Below are positions 25,182 to 34,615 of a stretch of DNA of 56,064 nucleotides, piece by piece. The position numbers were made by a program, and so were the translations under genes. Position 1 is the stretch's first letter; the number at the start of each line of letters is the position of its first letter. The DNA is from Myxococcales bacterium. Lineage in GTDB: Bacteria > Myxococcota > UBA727 > JABDBI01. The notes below the pieces were generated by a model. That model was not told the DNA's origin and searched no databases. It was given only the letters and a program-made list of their open reading frames with translations. The stretch is from assembly GCA_947445025.1 (NCBI GenBank), contig CANFCB010000004.1:1-56064 (forward strand), given 5' to 3'.

Positions 25182-26405
25182 CTACTCTCTCCACTTTTTC
25201 CAAGCAGCCAGCACATCGCCGCGTACCACTTCTTGTGCATACCCGGTTGTTGCCACAATTGCTGCAAGATCAGCCAGCACCGGTTCTGCTCTCAAAATTT
25301 TATCACCCAAAAGCCATTCGACCACGCCGCATTGTTGCAGTTTTTGACCTCGACCAAAGGGTATGCTCACGGTTCGATGCAATAATCCATGTTGCTCCAC
25401 AAAAGACGTCAGTACTTCAGGTGCTTCACCGGTCACTAAAAGCGCGGTGATTATTTTTTCAGCATCCCCATGAGATGCAAGCAAACTTAAATGCGTCTGC
25501 GGGTAAGCCCCCTGCTCCATCACCTGACCTGTTAAAATCATGCGCGCGCCCATATTGGTCACACGTCTGATTAAATCTTGGGTATCAACTCTTTGTCCGA
25601 GCAAGCACTGGGCTTGGATCAAAGGCAGCACTTTAGCCTCTGCAGAGGGACCTAAAATAGCCCGCGTGGCAATCATTGTTGGCTCACACCACAGGGCGCG
25701 TGCCCACATAGCCAACTCAGAATGATCTTGAGTAACTCCCGTGCCGCTTTGCAACAGAAGGCTTTCACCGCGCGGTCCAAAATGCGACACCACGCTTTTT
25801 AATAACGCCAATGCCACAGGTTCAGCCCACGGCGCTGGCCACTCTTGCTCATAAGAAGGCAACCCTTCCACTAATGCCAAGCTCCAGCCTCGAACATCTA
25901 CATCACTAAAAGCATGAGGCAGCAATAACGGCGGCCACGACAATGGCAACCGCGAACAACTCACTTCCAAGGGATTCGCTACCTGGATCAAAACACAAAA
26001 GGTCACCACATGGCAAAAAATATAAACCAGCAATTCTCCCCTTAATTGAATAGCCATCCCGTCTTGGCCGCATGACTTTTGCAGACTTTTACCCAACAAT
26101 TCTAAGGTTTTTTGGATCAACGCAGAAGAAATCGGATGCAACTGAGCCTGGCGCATATGAAGCAAGAGGTCATTTAACGTGGCACTTTCACCCAAAGGAC
26201 AAGATTCATAGATAAAATCAAGAGTTGCGCCAAAGATCTTCCCTTTTATTTCTTTGCCTTGAGTGGGAACAATATGCCCAATCCCTAGATACCGAAAAGC
26301 CTGAACAACAGGTTCCAAAGGCAAACCTAAATCCAGTATTGCACTATTTAAAAGCTCTGCCTTGCATCCTTGCGTCACATCAAAATGGATGATTCCAGTG
26401 GCCAT
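25182..26405 (-). CDS. Divergent LarC-like nickel-insertion protein
   Basis: A 407-residue protein with the overall plan of LarC (former DUF111), which inserts nickel into the pincer cofactor of lactate racemase-type enzymes. The N-terminus HFDVTQGCKAELLNSAILDLGLPLE aligns by eye with the LarC start, but the conserved G-x-SGDM stretch is replaced by GCKAEL. The middle has AEPVALALLKSVVSHFGP and the C-terminal half LLSLLASHGDAEKIITALL, both LarC-like. The usual His-rich linker is missing. Loss of these motifs suggests a changed or lost activity. larB and larE are not nearby. GGGG sits before the ATG. Its 3' end recurs as the direct repeat near the IS. Confidence 0.65.
   Translation of the reverse strand: MATGIIHFDVTQGCKAELLNSAILDLGLPLEPVVQAFRYLGIGHIVPTQGKEIKGKIFGATLDFIYESCPLGESATLNDLLLHMRQAQLHPISSALIQKTLELLGKSLQKSCGQDGMAIQLRGELLVYIFCHVVTFCVLIQVANPLEVSCSRLPLSWPPLLLPHAFSDVDVRGWSLALVEGLPSYEQEWPAPWAEPVALALLKSVVSHFGPRGESLLLQSGTGVTQDHSELAMWARALWCEPTMIATRAILGPSAEAKVLPLIQAQCLLGQRVDTQDLIRRVTNMGARMILTGQVMEQGAYPQTHLSLLASHGDAEKIITALLVTGEAPEVLTSFVEQHGLLHRTVSIPFGRGQKLQQCGVVEWLLGDKILRAEPVLADLAAIVATTGYAQEVVRGDVLAAWKKWRE
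25187..25254 (-). repeat. Direct repeat copy B (3' end of the intact larC-like gene)
   Basis: Partner of 23009-23076. The two copies bracket the whole effector-like gene in the same orientation, about 2.2 kb apart. Confidence 0.9.
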
Positions 26406-26445
26406 AGCTTTTCCCCAATTATCATTGACTTAAAACATGTCATCC

Positions 26446-26847
26446 TTAAGAGAAAAACAAGCCAGCGACCAAAGTTGAGCCGCCCAATAAAGATAAAAAC
26501 ATGTTTGCTGCTAAACACAGAAAGAATGGCACATAAAATCGTTTTGCAACTTTCGCAATAGCATCCATATGCTGTGCCTCAATAAAGACAAAACGGTAAG
26601 TCACGCTCTCTAGATATTTTTTAGCCAAAAAAAACAGCAGGATTGCAGATGCCGCAGAGAAAATCAGCAACATAAATCCGGCTTTTTCTAACATATTAAA
26701 TTCGTCACCTAAAAGGCCAATGGCAACAGTGATGCCTATGACGTTTAACGACAACATAATGGTTAAAGTTCCACTCAGAAACCCAACTCTAATTTTGGCA
26801 TATTCTGCCACACTTTGGTTCTTAATTTTTTCCGAAGAAATATTCAT
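26446..26847 (-). CDS. Small multi-pass membrane protein, function unknown
   Basis: 133 residues with three or four hydrophobic segments: about 21-46 (GFLSGTLTIMLSLNVIGITV), 56-75 (AGFMLLIFSAASAILLFFLA) and 108-131. A short charged loop (RFVFIEAQHMDAIAKVAKRF) lies between. No family recognised. It lies 40 bp upstream of the larC-like gene on the same strand and may share its transcript. The divergent gene typA begins 161 bp away. Confidence 0.65.
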   Translation of the reverse strand: MNISSEKIKNQSVAEYAKIRVGFLSGTLTIMLSLNVIGITVAIGLLGDEFNMLEKAGFMLLIFSAASAILLFFLAKKYLESVTYRFVFIEAQHMDAIAKVAKRFYVPFFLCLAANMFLSLLGGSTLVAGLFFS

Positions 26848-27008
26848 TCTATGCTCGATAATTTTGGACAGTATTTATATGTTATAATATCTGTTTAATT
26901 GGCAAAATGCGAAGTTGTTACAATAAAAATGAATTAATAGATTTACAGATACCCATAATTTGGTAGATTAGCCCCCTTTTCAACCTTCACACGACTTAGT
27001 GATTAGAA

Positions 27009-28838
27009 ATGACAACTACCCCAGATAAAATACGTAATGTCGCCATTATTGCCCACATCGATCACGGCAAAACCACGCTTTTGGACGGACTTTTAAAACA
27101 ATCACAGGTTTTTAGAGCCAACCAAGTCATCCAAGAACGCGTCATGGATTCCTATGATCAAGAACGAGAGCGCGGCATCACTATTTTTGCCAAGCATTGC
27201 GCTTTGCAATTCGGGGAATACAAGATCAACGTCATTGACACCCCCGGCCATGCCGACTTCTCTGGAGAAGTCGAGCGCGTGCTAGACATGGTGAACTCCG
27301 TGCTCCTGTTAGTTGACGCGCGCGAAGGCCCCATGCCACAAACACGCTATGTGCTGGCACAGGCTTTGAAGCATGGCCTTAGACCGCTGGTGATTATTAA
27401 TAAGATTGATCGTCCACATGCTGACCCGGATCGCGTCTTGTCAGAAACTTTTGACTTATTTGTGGAATTAGGCGCAAATGATCATCAGCTCAACTTCCCT
27501 TATATTTATGCCTCAGGTCTGGCAGGTTATGCCTGTCGCGAGATTGATGACCCACGTGTTGATCTTGCTCCGCTGCTACAGCTGATCGTTGAAGAAGTTC
27601 CTGCTCCTGAAGGATCAATTGCTGAGCCCTTTTTGATGCAAGTCGCAACTGCGCCCTATGATGAATATCTGGGCCGAGGATCTTGCGGTCGTATTTTGAA
27701 TGGAAAGATTAAAAAAGGCGATATGGTCACCCATGTTGATGTTAATCTACAAGAAAAAACTTTAAAGATCACACGCATCAAAGGCTATATCGGCATTCAA
27801 CAAGTCGACATGGACGAAGCCGCAACCGGCGATATTATCGTAATTTATGGCATCCCAGATGTTTTAATTGGGGATACGCTTTGTGATCCCGGACACATTG
27901 TTCATTTGCCTGCTTTGCGTGTTGAAGAACCAACTATCTCTATCAACTTCGTGGTTAACTCTGGTCCCCTAGCTGGACTAGACGGAAAAAATATCACCAT
28001 GAATAAAATACGTGACAGACTTTGGCGTGAAAAAAGAGCCAACATCACCTTGCGCATTGAAGAAACCCCAGGACAGCAAGACAGCATGACCGTATCTGGT
28101 CGAGGTGAATTGCATCTGGCCGTCTTGATCGAAGCCATGCGCCGAGAAAATTATGAGTTTTGCATATCAAAGCCAAAAGTAATCACTAAGATTATTGACG
28201 GCGCCACCCATGAATCACTGGAGCGCCTCTACATTGAAGTTCCAGAAGAAAATTCTGGTGCAGTGATCGATGCCTTGGCAAAACGCAAAGGCGAGATGCA
28301 AAATTTTGAGACCAACGAACACCAGATTACCGCCATGGAATTTTTAATCCCCACACGCGGGCTCATGGGTTTTAGACATGACTTCTTAACCATGACACGT
28401 GGCGAAGGAATTCTGACCAGTATTTTTGAAGCGTTTGTACCCTGGAAAGGCGAGATTCCAAAACGTAAGAATGGCGTTATGATCTCCACCAATCAAGGTC
28501 GCGTTACCCCTTATGCTTGCTTCAGTTTACAAGAACGTGGCATGTTGATGGTTGCTCCCAATGAAACCGCCTATGAAGGTATGATCATTGGCGAACATTG
28601 CAGGGATAATGATATTCCTGCCAACATCACCCGTGAAAAGCAACTAACCAACATCCGTGCCGCCGGCAAAGATGAAAATATTATCTTAGTTCCTCCTCTT
28701 AAAATGACGTTAGAGCAGGCTATCGATTATATTGAAGACGATGAATATGTCGAAATCACGCCCTCGACGTTTCGCTTTAGAAAAATTCATCTAAAAGAAA
28801 ATGATCGCAAGCGTGCCGAAAAAGGCCAGCCTGGGTGA
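27009..28838 (+). CDS. typA: Ribosome-associated GTPase TypA/BipA
   Basis: Translational GTPase of 609 residues. G1 AHIDHGKTT is at about 15-23, G3 DTPGHADF and G4 NKIDRPHAD (a TypA-typical sequence). EF-G-like domains III and V and the TypA C-terminal domain ([21 protein letters not shown]) follow. TypA helps 50S assembly and growth under stress or cold. The length matches the family. Upstream, no strong ribosome site is seen before the ATG (TTAGTGATTAGAA). Confidence 0.97.
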   Translation: MTTTPDKIRNVAIIAHIDHGKTTLLDGLLKQSQVFRANQVIQERVMDSYDQERERGITIFAKHCALQFGEYKINVIDTPGHADFSGEVERVLDMVNSVLLLVDAREGPMPQTRYVLAQALKHGLRPLVIINKIDRPHADPDRVLSETFDLFVELGANDHQLNFPYIYASGLAGYACREIDDPRVDLAPLLQLIVEEVPAPEGSIAEPFLMQVATAPYDEYLGRGSCGRILNGKIKKGDMVTHVDVNLQEKTLKITRIKGYIGIQQVDMDEAATGDIIVIYGIPDVLIGDTLCDPGHIVHLPALRVEEPTISINFVVNSGPLAGLDGKNITMNKIRDRLWREKRANITLRIEETPGQQDSMTVSGRGELHLAVLIEAMRRENYEFCISKPKVITKIIDGATHESLERLYIEVPEENSGAVIDALAKRKGEMQNFETNEHQITAMEFLIPTRGLMGFRHDFLTMTRGEGILTSIFEAFVPWKGEIPKRKNGVMISTNQGRVTPYACFSLQERGMLMVAPNETAYEGMIIGEHCRDNDIPANITREKQLTNIRAAGKDENIILVPPLKMTLEQAIDYIEDDEYVEITPSTFRFRKIHLKENDRKRAEKGQPG

Positions 28839-28940
28839 GCTAAATACGGCAGAATCACCAATAAACGTAGTGCTTAGGCAACCTGCGCTGGCAGCGTTTT
28901 TCCTGGGAAATAAATTTGATTTAACCCATGTTTTGAACAC

Positions 28941-29903
28941 ATGCTAAAAATTTTATTGTTGCTTCTCGTATCCAACCAGGCTTTTTCTCAAGTGACGCCA
29001 AAAGTAGTTGAAAAGCCTTGGAAATTTTCAGGGTCGCTGGGAGGAAGTTTCTCCTGGACTGCTACTCAGAATTTTGTCGGGGTCAGCAGCAATAACCCCT
29101 CTGTCACGCCATCGTTGCACTCTCATCTTGAGTTGAAATATCGTGAAGACGTTCATGAGTGGCGCAACAATCTAGGCATCATTCTTGGTTATACTTATTT
29201 TCCACCCCCAAGTGCCTGGATCAAAACTTCGGATACGCTCAAAATCAATACCATCTACCTGTACCATCAGTTGCCTTGGTTTGGTTATTTCAGTAGCGTT
29301 AGCCTCAACACTTCTATATTTCCCGGTAAAAGCATTGAAGGAGGTTCGAATACCTACATAATTACTGATGTAGTTACCAATAAAAAAGTGAGTACAGTGA
29401 CAGCAGCTAGTTTACACTTAAGCAATGCTTTTGCGCCTTTGTTTTTAGAACAGTGGGCAGGTGTTTTTGCACAGTTTATCGATAAGCCAGAAGTGTTCTT
29501 AGAACTGCGTTTAGGGGCAGCAGTACGTGAGAACTTTGGACATGGACAAAAAGCCATTACTTGCAATGGCCCTTGTAATGCCAACTATATTTTGGTGCAG
29601 CAGCTGGCCAACGTCTATGAACTTGGGCCAGGAGCAGGTATTTTATTTAAGACCCAGTTCTGGAACAATAAACTATCCTATCGTTTGGATTTCGATACCA
29701 TATGGGCCATATTGCAAACGCCTGAAATTAAACCCACTGGCAGCTGGAGTCGTTTCAGTTTTGATTTGAGCAGTACCCTTGGGTTCAATCTGCTTTCCTG
29801 GTTGACGCTTAATTGGACTCTAAGAGCACTTCAAAACCCAGCGGTGCTCGATAATGTGCAATATTTAAGTAACCTATCGCTTGCAATCAACTTCCCTATT
29901 TAG
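28941..29903 (+). CDS. Outer-membrane beta-barrel-like protein (DUF3078-like)
   Basis: A 320-residue exported protein with signal peptide MLKILLLLLVSNQAFS. The mature part alternates polar and hydrophobic residues in short strands. Typical pieces are WKFSGSLGGSFSWT, HEWRNNLGIILGYTY and TSDTLKINTIYLYHQ. The order of a TQNF segment, a WRNNLG strand and a TSDTLKIN strand recalls DUF3078 barrel proteins, known mainly from Bacteroidota. The last residue is not the usual C-terminal Phe/Trp (it ends LAINFPI). Substrate unknown. The DoxX gene follows after 13 bp. Confidence 0.6.
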   Translation: MLKILLLLLVSNQAFSQVTPKVVEKPWKFSGSLGGSFSWTATQNFVGVSSNNPSVTPSLHSHLELKYREDVHEWRNNLGIILGYTYFPPPSAWIKTSDTLKINTIYLYHQLPWFGYFSSVSLNTSIFPGKSIEGGSNTYIITDVVTNKKVSTVTAASLHLSNAFAPLFLEQWAGVFAQFIDKPEVFLELRLGAAVRENFGHGQKAITCNGPCNANYILVQQLANVYELGPGAGILFKTQFWNNKLSYRLDFDTIWAILQTPEIKPTGSWSRFSFDLSSTLGFNLLSWLTLNWTLRALQNPAVLDNVQYLSNLSLAINFPI

Positions 29904-29916
29904 CTACTATGGCTAA

Positions 29917-30396
29917 ATGGAAATTATCAAAAAAACAAAAAAATTGTATGAACTCTTCTTAGAATTTGATCATTGGTTTCAAACTCCCTTTCTGTTCATT
30001 CTTCGGGTGACCTGGGGCGTTTTATTTATATTAGAAGGTTGGTACAAGTTTAGCCACGTAGATTCAAATGTGAGCTATTACGCCAGTCTTGGATTTTCTG
30101 CCCCTGTTTTCATGGTGTATCTGTCGGCATCAGCAGAGTTTTTTGGTGGTATCTTTTTGGTGGTCGGTTTCTTAAGCCGCCTGGTTTCAATCCCCTTAAT
30201 AATTACCATGATCGTGGCGGTAGTAATGGATCCGGGTAAGTCCCACTTTTTGGGACATGGAAGCGGTCAAACCGAAGCCTTCTTATCTCAGATTCCGCTG
30301 GTTTTTGCTTATGCGTGTCTGACGATCCTGCTCTTTGGCCCAGGCAATTGGTCTTTGGACTATAGGTGGAAAGATAAATTCTTCCTGTGCCGATAG
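29917..30396 (+). CDS. DoxX-family membrane protein
   Basis: 159 residues with four membrane helices. DoxX pattern: LRVTWGVLFILEGWYKFSH at the first helix, then SASAEFFGGIFLVVGFLSRL and IPLIITMIVAVVMD, then a final helix before GPGNWSLD. DoxX proteins are inner-membrane proteins often tied to thiol or quinone redox. The 13-bp spacing implies co-expression with the barrel protein upstream. Confidence 0.88.
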   Translation: MEIIKKTKKLYELFLEFDHWFQTPFLFILRVTWGVLFILEGWYKFSHVDSNVSYYASLGFSAPVFMVYLSASAEFFGGIFLVVGFLSRLVSIPLIITMIVAVVMDPGKSHFLGHGSGQTEAFLSQIPLVFAYACLTILLFGPGNWSLDYRWKDKFFLCR

Positions 30397-30411
30397 TGCG
30401 CCTTCGGCAAC

Positions 30412-32049
30412 TCATTTTTTAATAATTCTTCCGCCTAAGCTTTGGTATTTATTTTTTTTGCCATTTTGCAAATAAGCTATCAAAGCTTCGTCTAACGTTT
30501 CTGATAATATCTCGACATTGGTCGTCTTCTTAACTAAAATTTCAAAACCATCTCCACCTATCAGCATGAAACGATTAGCAGCGAGGCGATATACTTTATT
30601 TGGCAACACTGGCTCATAAACGCCATCTGCTGATTGAATTTCAAGAGAACTAACCCAAGGCGTTTGGTTTTTTTTTGGTGACCATACATAATGCAATCCT
30701 GCCACTTGCAAAAATCTGGCCGCGCCTTCATTCACCTTATTATCAGATTGTTGCACGCCAAATTCAACAAGATCCCACAAATCTTTTCCGGTTAGATCAA
30801 ATATTACAATTTCATTTAAGAATGGAACTGCATCTAAAATTTGCCAACGGGTCACAGTCCCCTTGCTTAAACCGGTGCGAATACCGCCACCGTTCATCAG
30901 CGCTGCCTTAGCTCCATATTTTTTTGCTACCTCGAACATAGCATCAGAAAGCACATCGCCCAAGCCACACTCTTCATGTCGGCAATGCAGCGATCCCCCT
31001 TCTAAATTAATTGGCAACATGCTTATCACTTCTTTACGCATTTTTTCCAATGGCACTTCCAGCGCTTGCACTTCTTTTTTAACTTCTGCATCTTCCAAAA
31101 TAGATCCATCCAATAAAATTGGCTCGCCATGATAGGCAATCACCCTGCCCGCATCATTGAAGGTCACATTTAAATATCCTAAGTATTTTCCATAGGCGTA
31201 GGCTGACACAATCAAAACAGGATTTTCAACTGGAGTCGAAACCACAAAAGGATATGGTCCATCTGCTTCTGGACTGGTGTTAGACAAAAAAGTATTGCTA
31301 TGTCCAGCAACAATAACGTCAATACCGGACACTTTTTTAGCAATTTCGATATCTCGCATAAAACCAGAATGGCTTAACAAAATAATACGATTAATGCCTT
31401 TTTCATGCAACTCATCCACTGCTTTTTGCAAGCTCGCTTCAATAGGCAAAAATTTAACATTAAATCCTGGAGATGAGATGCTACTGGTTTCCTCTGTCGT
31501 GCATCCGATAATGCCAACCTGCTGCCCGCCCACTGTAACAATCGTATAAGGTTTTACTAAACCGGCAAGAGAAGGCTCCTGTGATACGTCCACATTGGCA
31601 CTCAAAACAGGAAAGTTAACGCCTTTAATGAAACGACCCAAATTGGTCGGTCCATCGTCAAATTCATGATTTCCAAGGGCCATGGCAGCATAACCCAATC
31701 TATTCATAAACTGCTTGGCTTCTTCATTTTTGTAGCGCGTATAAAACAATGTTCCTTGAAATTGATCGCCGGCATCGACGAGCAAAACATTTTTTTCTTG
31801 CTTACGAATTGCCTCAATCTTGGCAAATCGACGTGCAACGCCACCAAAACATTTATTTTTTTCAATTTCGCTGTCATCACAGGTCTGATCAAAAGCATTA
31901 ATAGGCAAAAGCCTGGCATGAACATCATTGGTATGCAGCAAATTCAAGGTAAATTCTTTCGAAGAGGCAGATGTTGTCGCACAGCCAATACTCAGAACAA
32001 CCCCAGATAAAAGCAGAGACAAGACACTGAATAATTTAACGCTTAGCAA
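30412..32049 (-). CDS. 5'-nucleotidase/UDP-sugar hydrolase family lipoprotein (copy 1)
   Basis: A 545-residue member of the UshA-like metallophosphoesterase family. The signal region ends LSIGC, a good lipobox, so the protein is probably lipid-anchored. The metal-binding motifs are HTNDVHARL, DAGDQFQGTLF, ALGNHEFDDGP and VAGHSNTF. The C-terminal nucleotidase domain has NGGGIRTGLSKG and the substrate-stacking region NRFMLIGGDGFE. It hydrolyses nucleotides or nucleotide sugars in the periplasm to salvage nucleosides and phosphate. It follows its paralogue by 14 bp. Confidence 0.93.
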   Translation of the reverse strand: MLSVKLFSVLSLLLSGVVLSIGCATTSASSKEFTLNLLHTNDVHARLLPINAFDQTCDDSEIEKNKCFGGVARRFAKIEAIRKQEKNVLLVDAGDQFQGTLFYTRYKNEEAKQFMNRLGYAAMALGNHEFDDGPTNLGRFIKGVNFPVLSANVDVSQEPSLAGLVKPYTIVTVGGQQVGIIGCTTEETSSISSPGFNVKFLPIEASLQKAVDELHEKGINRIILLSHSGFMRDIEIAKKVSGIDVIVAGHSNTFLSNTSPEADGPYPFVVSTPVENPVLIVSAYAYGKYLGYLNVTFNDAGRVIAYHGEPILLDGSILEDAEVKKEVQALEVPLEKMRKEVISMLPINLEGGSLHCRHEECGLGDVLSDAMFEVAKKYGAKAALMNGGGIRTGLSKGTVTRWQILDAVPFLNEIVIFDLTGKDLWDLVEFGVQQSDNKVNEGAARFLQVAGLHYVWSPKKNQTPWVSSLEIQSADGVYEPVLPNKVYRLAANRFMLIGGDGFEILVKKTTNVEILSETLDEALIAYLQNGKKNKYQSLGGRIIKK

Positions 32050-32063
32050 TTGATGCCCCTATA

Positions 32064-33716
32064 TTAATTATTTATTATACTATTAGCAGATTGACTAATT
32101 CTTTGGATGCGTCCTTCAACTTGACCCATATTTTGTCCTGAAGAATGCTGTAAATAATTAACAAAGCACTCCTGCGTTGTTTCTGATAAAAATTTTATAT
32201 TTTTTCCGGCACTAAGCAAAACACTATAGCCATCACCACCATTGCTAATAAAACGATTGGCAGCAATTCGGTAATCTAGCTCAGAGTTAACGGGTGTATA
32301 AATACCTGATTGCGACTGAATATCAATTGCAATTACTCTGGACATCGCAGGTTTTGTCGGATCCCAGACCACATGAAAGCCTGCAACTTGTAAAAATCGG
32401 CCGGTTCCCTCATTTCTATGGTCTTCAGCGCGGCTAACACTGTGCTCAAACAAGCTCCAAATATCTTTTCCTTGCATATCGAATACGCTTACTTGATTTA
32501 GAAATGGCAGCGCATCTACCACTTGCGATCTGGAAACATCGCCCATGGCCAGACTTGCTCTAATGCCTCCGGAATTAATAATCGCAGCAAGGGCACCATA
32601 TGGCTTGACTGTGGCTAGTACTGCATCTGCAGAGGCATTTCCTAAAGTGCATTCTTGATGTCGACAATGCACTGAAGAGCCATCGAGATCATTGTCGAGA
32701 TGTGCCACGATTTCGTTTCTTAAGCCATCCAAGGGCACACGCATTTGTAAAACCCAAGCCTTAACGCTGGCATCTTCAGGAATGCTCTCATCCAGCAAAA
32801 TCGGCTTACTTTGGTAGCGAATCGGAACTCCCTGTTCGTTAAAATCAACGTCGAGGTAACCCAAATATTTCCCATATGCATAAGCAGACACAATCAAAAC
32901 TGGGGTATTGCTCGGTGAATTCACCACGATAGGTGTCGGCCCTTCTGTGGCGGGGTCATCATTAGAAAGTAAAGTGTGGGTATGCCCAGCCACAATAATA
33001 TCAATGCCGTCGACTTGAGCCGCGACCTTCATATCTCGTCCCACTCCGGCATGGCTCAAGGCAATAATTTTATTGATCCCCTCGCCACGTAGCTTTTGCA
33101 CCACTGCCTGTACGCTGCTTTCAATATTCAAAAAATGAATTGTGGAGCCTGGGGAAGAAAGCTGCGCCGTTTCTTCGGTGATGTAACCAATAATACCAAT
33201 GCGTTCCCCGCCCACTTCCACCACCGTGTAAGGTTTAACCAAACCATTTAAATCTGCATCTAAAGAAGTATCGATGTTGGCCGCCAATACCGGAAAGTGC
33301 GTCTGCACAATAAAACGAGCCAAATTGGCAGGACCGTCGTCAAATTCGTGGTTTCCCACGGCCATCGCGTCATAGCTCAGCAGATTCATGGCCTGAGCTG
33401 CTTCTTGTCCCCTGTAATGATTGTAAAATAGAGTGCCTTGAAATTGATCGCCGGCATCAAGCAGCAAAACATTTTCCTTAAGTGCACGCAGTTCTTTTAT
33501 TTTGCTAGCTCGGCGGGCCAGCCCACCAAAACATTCATTTTTTCCCCATTTATCATCGTTACATGTCTGATCAGACTTATCGACTGGCAGCAACCGGGCA
33601 TGAACATCATTGGTGTGCAGCACGCTTAAATGAAAATCACGTGCCACAGCCGCAACGTGAACTAAAGAAAATACACACAAAACACTGAGACTAACCAGGC
33701 GTGAACCAATAATCAT
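32064..33716 (-). CDS. 5'-nucleotidase/UDP-sugar hydrolase family protein (copy 2)
   Basis: A 550-residue paralogue of the next gene, with the same motifs (HTNDVHARL, DAGDQFQGTLF, AVGNHEFDDGP, VAGHTHTLL, NSGGIRASLAMG, NRFISNGGDGYS). The metal-site AGHTH is the canonical form, while copy 1 has AGHSN, so copy 2 is the more conventional enzyme. The signal peptide (SLSVLCVFSLVHVAAVA) lacks a lipobox, suggesting a soluble periplasmic protein, in contrast to the lipidated copy. The two arose by tandem duplication and have diverged well. Confidence 0.93.
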   Translation of the reverse strand: MIIGSRLVSLSVLCVFSLVHVAAVARDFHLSVLHTNDVHARLLPVDKSDQTCNDDKWGKNECFGGLARRASKIKELRALKENVLLLDAGDQFQGTLFYNHYRGQEAAQAMNLLSYDAMAVGNHEFDDGPANLARFIVQTHFPVLAANIDTSLDADLNGLVKPYTVVEVGGERIGIIGYITEETAQLSSPGSTIHFLNIESSVQAVVQKLRGEGINKIIALSHAGVGRDMKVAAQVDGIDIIVAGHTHTLLSNDDPATEGPTPIVVNSPSNTPVLIVSAYAYGKYLGYLDVDFNEQGVPIRYQSKPILLDESIPEDASVKAWVLQMRVPLDGLRNEIVAHLDNDLDGSSVHCRHQECTLGNASADAVLATVKPYGALAAIINSGGIRASLAMGDVSRSQVVDALPFLNQVSVFDMQGKDIWSLFEHSVSRAEDHRNEGTGRFLQVAGFHVVWDPTKPAMSRVIAIDIQSQSGIYTPVNSELDYRIAANRFISNGGDGYSVLLSAGKNIKFLSETTQECFVNYLQHSSGQNMGQVEGRIQRISQSANSIINN

Positions 33717-33830
33717 AGCAACCCTCGCCGATAAGAGTCACCATGATTATCGAGACGTCGACAATATGAATATAAGCCAATCAGCCGATGCTTTTTAGTA
33801 CGCTTTTTAAAAGAAACGCTTTCTAATTTC

Positions 33831-34307
33831 ATGCTAGACAAGCAAACTATGAAAAATTTAATGTTTAGTTATATTTTGGGAGCTGCAGGTCTAGTGAGCC
33901 CAATTGCGGGACTGCACCGATTTTATCTCGAAAAGCCCGTATCTGGAGTTTTCTATGTTTTGACTTGGGGATTCTTTGGTATCGGGACCATTATCGATCT
34001 CATTCGTATGCCTGTCTTGGTCGATGAAACCAACAATCAGCTACTGGGCAGCAGCAAACGGACTTTTTTGTTAGACAGCAAAAGCCGCTTCTCTACTCCT
34101 GAGCGTGAGATTTTAAAGATTTGCAAAAAAAATAACGGGGTGGTGACCGTGCAAATGATTGCCATGGACACAGCGCTTTCCTTAAGCGAAGCGAAAAAAG
34201 AATTAGAACGCTTGAAAACCGAGGGGTTCTGCACCATAGACATCGACATGGACGGTGTTGAGATTTATCAATTCAGCGGTTTAATTGCAAAGAAACCACT
34301 ATTTTAA
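33831..34307 (+). CDS. TM2-domain protein with C-terminal winged-helix-like region
   Basis: 158 residues (152 if the Met at 33849 is used). The N-terminal half is a TM2 domain: two membrane helices with GLHRFYLEKPVSG between them, then GIGTIIDLIRMPVLVDETN. The C-terminal half (about 85-150) reads TPEREILKICKKNNG, then VTVQMIAMDTALSLSEAKKELERL. This is a winged-helix-like fold that would lie in the cytoplasm. The combination is found in several proteobacterial TM2 proteins; function unknown. The gene has no clear ribosome site. Confidence 0.82.
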   Translation: MLDKQTMKNLMFSYILGAAGLVSPIAGLHRFYLEKPVSGVFYVLTWGFFGIGTIIDLIRMPVLVDETNNQLLGSSKRTFLLDSKSRFSTPEREILKICKKNNGVVTVQMIAMDTALSLSEAKKELERLKTEGFCTIDIDMDGVEIYQFSGLIAKKPLF

Positions 34308-34412
34308 ATGGCCAAGTCAACCTTGAAATGCATAGACTGAAGAATATTGCGGTCCGCCTTTCAAGCATTTCCTCTAAATTTTCTCAACTTTTACAGCCAC
34401 TTTTCTTGAGTA

Positions 34413-34562
34413 GATTTAGCAGAAGGCAAAAATTTGGTGGACGCTTTTAAACAAACGTTTGGTGTTTTGATCGATTCGTCTGTTTTAAAAACACTTCCCG
34501 AGGCTAAGCTTCGATCTGGTATGGCTGAAATCATCAAGCATGGAATTATTTGCGATGATTGA
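34413..34562 (+). pseudogene. Relic of 3-dehydroquinate synthase (aroB)
   Basis: In one frame, the 308-bp gap between the TM2 and SDR genes encodes GKNLVDAFKQTFGVLIDSS, then LKTLPEAKLRSGMAEIIKHG. This is the conserved core of AroB (GKN, then the R-x-G-x-AE-x-IK motif). A TGA lies in the same frame just upstream of the similarity and a TGA at 34560 ends it, so only about 48 residues of a protein of some 360 remain. The rest of the gap (34308-34412 and 34563-34615) shows nothing I recognise. Confidence 0.8.
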
Positions 34563-34615
34563 AAAAGCAACCAAACTTGCAAACACACTGCAAAATCGGT
34601 TATCCTATATTCAAT

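Noticed and set aside
26864-26888. TATAAT at 26883-26888 as a typA promoter
   Set aside because: The only -35-like match (TTGGAC, 26864) is 13 bp away, which is too close; the region also serves the divergent gene.
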